A stretch of 43,811 nucleotides of DNA from Lachnospiraceae bacterium (GTDB lineage: Bacteria; Bacillota; Clostridia; Lachnospirales; Lachnospiraceae), in NCBI GenBank assembly GCA_021199655.1, contig JAJQHQ010000085.1, positions 1 through 43,811 of the forward strand, read 5' to 3'. Shown one piece after another: positions 40,264 to 43,811 of the stretch; positions within the stretch are counted from its first letter, which is position 1; every line of letters starts with the position of its first letter. The notes under the pieces were generated by a model. The model searched no databases and was not told where the DNA came from. It was given only the letters and a program-made list of their open reading frames with translations. A program made the position numbers and the translations under genes.

Positions 40264-41229
40264 TCATAATATCTGAAAACTGCCGAAGAAATAGTCTGGG
40301 GGAACATAATCTGATGGTAAAATTTCCTGATGTTTTGCCGGAATGATTGTTTCCAGCCTCCAACTATAATCCTCTTTCCTGGCGCATAAAATAAAATCCT
40401 TATATAGTTCATCGCCAAGGCGAAATACATGACAGAAAACAAGGGATTCATCAAGCCCTTTTTCCACCGTGTATTTATTATAGGAGCCCATATAATGCAA
40501 GCTTATACTGGCGTAACCATCATAGCTTTTTCCGTCTGGAAGTGTGAGAAACATTTCGGGGTGGTGGAAATCCCTTGACAGTTTATACGGCGCATACACG
40601 CTGTTTAGAAGCCGCGAAGTTCTTACAGATGGGTCTTTCATCGTCTGAATCACATACCACGAGCTTTTCCCTTTTTTGCTGTAGACATGACTTTCATTGA
40701 TCGCAAACGAACCGGTCTTTATGATGCCTGGTTTTTCCCCGGCTGTTTCGCCGTAAATTTCTATGGCATATCTACACTTTTCGTCTTTTACTGTCACCAT
40801 ATCTTTCCCAAAAAAGCTTTTTGAAAAATCATCCGTTGGCTTTTCCAAAAAAGGTGGAATCGGAACATCTCTCTTCTCTGCTTCCACTCTTTGATTTTCT
40901 TCACATTGCTCATATCTGGTATGGATTATGCGTCTTCTCGCATTATCAAACTTTTTTTGATAATATTTACTGATCCGCCTGAATATCCACTCTCCAATTG
41001 CTATACCAACTACCGGAGTGAGCAGCAAAGTCCGGTAGTCCGATGAATCCGGCTCCTCGATACTCAATATCATGATCAGGTAGATAATGAACAGCACAAG
41101 GGATGTGCCCACGCATATCGGTATTACGCTGTTTTGACTTCTCTCCAGCTTTTTTCTGTATTTATCAGCCAGCGCCTCAAAATCCGTATCACGCTCTTTG
41201 AACAAACGGTAAAACGATCGATTGTTCAT
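40264..41229 (-). CDS. Two-helix membrane protein of unknown function
   Basis: 321 residues. A charged N-terminal 40 residues is followed by two close transmembrane helices (VIPICVGTSLVLFIIYLIMI; LLLTPVVGIAIGEWIF) and a basic, Arg/Lys-rich helix (RRISKYYQKKFDNARRRIIH). A soluble domain of about 200 residues then faces the cytoplasm by the positive-inside rule (FGKDMVTVKDEKCRYAIEIY, GSFAINESHVYSKKGKSSW, LPDGKSYDGYASISLHYMG). No family recognised. Start 41229 set by GGGAGG 6 nt upstream. It shares upstream and downstream sequence elements with the zinc-knuckle gene beside it. Confidence 0.7.
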   Translation of the reverse strand: MNNRSFYRLFKERDTDFEALADKYRKKLERSQNSVIPICVGTSLVLFIIYLIMILSIEEPDSSDYRTLLLTPVVGIAIGEWIFRRISKYYQKKFDNARRRIIHTRYEQCEENQRVEAEKRDVPIPPFLEKPTDDFSKSFFGKDMVTVKDEKCRYAIEIYGETAGEKPGIIKTGSFAINESHVYSKKGKSSWYVIQTMKDPSVRTSRLLNSVYAPYKLSRDFHHPEMFLTLPDGKSYDGYASISLHYMGSYNKYTVEKGLDESLVFCHVFRLGDELYKDFILCARKEDYSWRLETIIPAKHQEILPSDYVPPDYFFGSFQIL

Positions 41230-41272
41230 TTCGTACCTCCCTGTCGTCGGGCCTTTTCCTGTCACAGACCAT

Positions 41273-41310
41273 CAGAAACTGTCTGTTCCTGATGTCATTT
41301 AATATACGCT
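41273..41310. repeat. Upstream element, copy B
   Basis: CAGAAACTGTCTGTTCC, then TGATGTCATTTAATATACGCT, matching copy A at 39971-40009 with few differences and one or two single-base gaps. It lies 43 nt upstream of the membrane protein start. Confidence 0.6.
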
Positions 41311-41344
41311 ATTTCATCCTGTTTTTTTCTACTCACAGTAGATA

Positions 41345-41396
41345 AAAAATGCCCGGAATCGCTGCACAGCCTGCGGCGTTTCCGGGCATTTTGGGT
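41345..41396 (-). terminator. Intrinsic terminator after the PatB/MalY-type gene
   Basis: AAAATGCCCGGAA and TTCCGGGCATTTT form a 13-bp stem around a 26-nt loop that contains a second short GC stem. On the minus strand a T-run continues after the stem. Confidence 0.75.
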
Positions 41397-41437
41397 AGCA
41401 AAATTAATTCATTTGTTTCGATTCCTGGCGCATTTCA

Positions 41438-42691
41438 TTAAAAAGCGCCAACCCCCGCGAGCCCCTTCTTAAGCCGCTGTATGCCATCCAGAACCAGCGA
41501 GTGCGGGCAGGCGACATTCATGCGCAGGAACTGTGCGCCATTTCCGCCATAGGCGCTACCGGAGGAGACATACAGGCCGGTCTTCTCACGGATGATTTTT
41601 GCGAGGTCTGTTTGTTCAGGACAGGCAGACTCTTTCTTTGCGTTTGCGTTTCCGTCTGTATCAGCAGACCCGCTGCCTGAGTGCTGACTGTTTTTACGCG
41701 CCGCAGTCACCCACGCTCCGCAGTCCAGCCACATCAGATAGGTTGCTTTCGACGGCACCACATGCAGCTGCGGCATATGCTCCGCGGCGTATTCAGTCAC
41801 TGTCTTTTTATTTTCTTCAATGTAGGCCCGCAGCGCATCCAGCCACGGTGCGCCTTTGGTAAAAGCCGCGACCGCCGCATCCACCGCGAAAGCGTTCGGC
41901 TCCGCCACCTCGTCCGTGTTCAGGCCTCGCCAGACCTTATGCCGCAGATTCTCATCAGGAACAGAGACGGCCGCCGTCTGCAGCCCGGCCAGATTGAAAG
42001 TCTTGGTCGGTGCCAGACAAGTCGCGCTGATCTCCCGGCAGGTATCCGACACAGAAGCAAATGGAATGTACTCGCAGCCCGGCGAAGTGAGATCACAATG
42101 AATCTCATCTGAGATCACCGTCACATGATATTTTTTGCAGAGGTCGCCGATGCGCGCAAGCGTATCTCGGTCCCATAGGTTCCCCGCCGGATTCTGCGGA
42201 TTGCAAAGGATCATAAGCGACGTCTGCGGATCGGCAAGCTTTTCCTCCAGATCCGCAAAGTCCATGTGATAAGTTTCCCCGTCATACACCAGCGGGCTTC
42301 CCAGCACCTGCCGTCCGTTATTTAGAATTGAGTTAAAAAAAATATTATAGACCGGCGTCTGCACCAACACCTTTTCCGCGGGAGTCGTCAGCTTGCGCAC
42401 CATGCTGGAGATAGCCGGTACAATACCCGTGCAGAAGATCAGCCAGTCCTTCTCCATCCGGAAGCCATGACGGCTCTCCCACCAGCCAATGTAAGCCTCA
42501 TACCAGGCATCCGGAATCTCCGTATATCCGAACACACCGTGCGCAGCGCGCGCCTGAATGGCCTCCAGTATCTCCGGCGCCGCCTTAAAATCCATGTCCG
42601 CCACCCACATGGGCAGTTCATTTTCTTTCACATTCCATTTCAGGGAATTGGTATTGCTCCGGTCTACCGGAGTGTCAAAATCGTAAATCAT
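41438..42691 (-). CDS. PatB/MalY-type PLP-dependent aminotransferase or C-S lyase
   Basis: 417-residue fold-type I PLP enzyme. The opening YDFDTPVDRSNTNSLKWN, then LPMWVADMDFKAAPEI, the LCNPQNPAGNLW stretch, ISDEIHCDL, and the PLP Lys in APTKTFNLAGLQTA are the PatB/MalY pattern. Members are cystathionine beta-lyases or cysteine desulfhydrases, and some repress maltose genes. About 25 residues near 340-365 (SGSGSADTDGNANAKKES) are a low-complexity insert not expected in the family, placed before the small-domain end. AAAGGAA before the ATG. It stands alone with its own terminator. Confidence 0.9.
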   Translation of the reverse strand: MIYDFDTPVDRSNTNSLKWNVKENELPMWVADMDFKAAPEILEAIQARAAHGVFGYTEIPDAWYEAYIGWWESRHGFRMEKDWLIFCTGIVPAISSMVRKLTTPAEKVLVQTPVYNIFFNSILNNGRQVLGSPLVYDGETYHMDFADLEEKLADPQTSLMILCNPQNPAGNLWDRDTLARIGDLCKKYHVTVISDEIHCDLTSPGCEYIPFASVSDTCREISATCLAPTKTFNLAGLQTAAVSVPDENLRHKVWRGLNTDEVAEPNAFAVDAAVAAFTKGAPWLDALRAYIEENKKTVTEYAAEHMPQLHVVPSKATYLMWLDCGAWVTAARKNSQHSGSGSADTDGNANAKKESACPEQTDLAKIIREKTGLYVSSGSAYGGNGAQFLRMNVACPHSLVLDGIQRLKKGLAGVGAF

Positions 42692-42768
42692 AACGCGATT
42701 CCTTTCCGTGTTCTTACCATTCCAGTGTTAAGCCTCGTTTCGGTTCATTTTCTCCAGCGATCCATTTC

Positions 42769-43617
42769 TCATCTCCGGCAGATAATCACCGTCTTCGCCG
42801 GGTCAACCTTATCCTTCTCCAATATCAGTTCCCCGATGGACTCGGCGCGGATGCATCCGCCGGACGGGTTCATCACGCTGTCGATATGGCTGTCGATCTC
42901 TGCGTCCACCGTAGAATACTCAAACGCCAGCGTCGTGTTCAGCAGTCTGCAGTTCTTCATCACCAGATTGTCGATGTAGCACATGCCCTGCAGGCTCTCG
43001 ACCGTGCAGTTGATCAGCGTCAGGTTCTTCGCGTTCCAGCCCAGATATTCCCCGGAGATGAACGAATCATACACCGTCACATTCTCGCTGTTCCAAAAGG
43101 AATCCTTCGACAACAGCCGGGAATTCCGGATCTCCACATTTTTCGCACCGTCAAACGAATAATTGCCGTAGAGAGTAAAATCCTGCACGGCCATATTCTC
43201 GCAGTTCATAGCAAAATAATCGCCCTTTGCAGTCACCCGTTCCAGACAAACATCGCAGCAGCTCCAGAGCGTCTCGGCCGCGTTCGGGAACGAAACATTC
43301 CGCAGGGTAAGATCCGTACAGCGGCGAAAGTTCTTCGGCGCCTCGATCGCGCAGTCCTCCACGGTCATGTGCTCTGTATACCACACTCCGGCCCGGCCCA
43401 TCTCAAACCAGGTGCTGTTTTTCACTGAAATATTTTTCGCGTACCAGAGCGGATATTTCCATTTGAACATGCAGCCGTCCAGTTCTATATTCCGGCTCTC
43501 CTTAAGCGGAGATTCCCCGTCGTCAAAAATTGTATCCGTTATCATCAGGTCATGTCCCTGAAAGAGTGCCCGCTCCCCGGTCAGGCGTTTCTGATGAATC
43601 TTTGTTTTCTCACTCAT
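42769..43617 (-). CDS. DUF3737 family beta-helix protein
   Basis: 282 residues. DUF3737 proteins are right-handed parallel beta-helices common in gut Firmicutes; function is not established. The repeated rungs are visible (IELDGCMFKWKYPLWYAKNI, MTVEDCAIEAPKNFRRCTDL, LTLRNVSFPNAAETLWSC, VEIRNSRLLSKDSFWNSENV). No signal peptide, so cytoplasmic. Start 43617 chosen for GGGAGG upstream and the family start EKTKIHQKRLTGERALFQG. The partial coiled-coil gene ends 57 bp upstream. Confidence 0.88.
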   Translation of the reverse strand: MSEKTKIHQKRLTGERALFQGHDLMITDTIFDDGESPLKESRNIELDGCMFKWKYPLWYAKNISVKNSTWFEMGRAGVWYTEHMTVEDCAIEAPKNFRRCTDLTLRNVSFPNAAETLWSCCDVCLERVTAKGDYFAMNCENMAVQDFTLYGNYSFDGAKNVEIRNSRLLSKDSFWNSENVTVYDSFISGEYLGWNAKNLTLINCTVESLQGMCYIDNLVMKNCRLLNTTLAFEYSTVDAEIDSHIDSVMNPSGGCIRAESIGELILEKDKVDPAKTVIICRR

Positions 43618-43673
43618 GCAGCTATCCTCCCAAATGCAGTCTGTGCCAAAATTCGTTTCCGTCTCACACCATC

Positions 43674-43811
43674 TCAATCAGCCTTTTCAGCCAGCTGCCT
43701 TTTCAGTTCCACAATCTGTCTTTTCTGTTCCTCAAGCTGTCCTTTCTGCTCCTCAAGCTGTCCTTTCTGTTCCTCGATCTGGCCTTTCTGCTCCTCGATC
43801 TGGCCTTTCTG
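43674..43811 (-). CDS. C-terminal coiled-coil end of a gene leaving the window
   Basis: Last 45 codons and stop of a protein whose body lies beyond 43811. The residues are near-perfect heptads: QKGQIEE twice, QKGQLEE twice, QKRQIVE, LKRQLAE, then KAD-stop, so this part is a coiled coil, probably for oligomerisation. What precedes it cannot be known from this window; similar tails follow nuclease-like or DNA-binding domains in some families. Confidence 0.65.
   Translation of the reverse strand, partial: QKGQIEEQKGQIEEQKGQLEEQKGQLEEQKRQIVELKRQLAEKAD
43686..43811. repeat. 21-bp tandem repeat (six units, four nearly identical), cut by the window edge
   Basis: Units of 21 bp encode one heptad each (CAGAAAGGCCAGATCGAGGA and variants on the minus strand). 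The first four in coding order differ only at codon-neutral or I/L positions; the last two are diverged. Such arrays change copy number easily and often break assemblies. Confidence 0.85.

Noticed and set aside
41599-42112. Long plus-strand frames opposite the PatB-like gene and other minus-strand genes
   Set aside because: They are mirror frames of GC-rich coding DNA with no family motifs or ribosome sites.

Overview
The window looks like chromosome from a Lachnospiraceae-type gut Firmicute (Clostridia). The grounds are about 50% GC, AGGAGG-type ribosome binding sites, YesM/YesN-type two-component signalling, DUF3737 and DUF4160 families, zinc-ribbon Ser/Thr kinases, and lipoproteins with Gram-positive signal sequences. 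This is inferred from gene content only. Nearly all genes lie on the minus strand. The window may be a whole draft contig: the left end cuts a gene at a sequence discontinuity and the right end stops inside a 21-bp tandem repeat.

Layout. 1-7.4 kb is a sugar-uptake/sensing region: two periplasmic-type sugar-binding proteins (one truncated) around a plus-strand GntR/LacI-type regulator, a DUF2442-HTH/DUF4160 pair resembling a toxin-antitoxin module, and a YesM-like histidine kinase with a YesN-like AraC response regulator. 7.6-10.3 kb holds a lipoteichoic-acid-synthase-like membrane enzyme with a long structured leader, and a small divergent lipoprotein. 10.9-22.5 kb is mostly housekeeping: methyltransferase, hisC, ABC exporter, glmM, rlmB, mrnC, cysS, an MNT/HEPN toxin-antitoxin pair, ispF and an AAA-ATPase-like/PD-(D/E)XK protein. 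The rlmB-glmM and cysS-mrnC pairs overlap.

22.5-41.2 kb is the unusual part: a dense locus for phospho-signalling at the membrane. In order of transcription from 38.0 kb it encodes a secreted trypsin-like (His-less) domain joined through a membrane segment to FHA; a PrsW intramembrane protease; a small FHA protein; a zinc-ribbon FHA protein; a membrane PP2C phosphatase; a zinc-ribbon kinase-FHA fusion; a second PP2C; a second zinc-ribbon kinase; a secreted protein ending in DnaJ-like zinc knuckles; a decayed kinase N-lobe with an unknown small protein; a kinase with a large extracellular beta-helix; and, after a terminator, a kinase N-lobe fused to a helix-turn-helix domain. A divergent XRE regulator sits at 38.55 kb, followed by a paralogue of the secreted zinc-knuckle protein. 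The simplest model is that extracellular or envelope sensor domains control kinases and phosphatases whose phospho-threonine marks are read by the FHA proteins, with PrsW and the HTH proteins as possible outputs. No substrate is visible.

Two genes in this locus, a kinase and a PP2C, carry single-base frame breaks at runs of G that remove a membrane anchor and the phosphatase N-terminus. A third G run lies where the PrsW and FHA frames overlap. These could be phase-variable switches, recent decay or sequence error. 41.4-43.8 kb returns to ordinary genes: a PatB/MalY aminotransferase, a DUF3737 beta-helix protein and the coiled-coil tail of a gene that leaves the window. No rRNA, tRNA, CRISPR array or complete insertion sequence was recognised.
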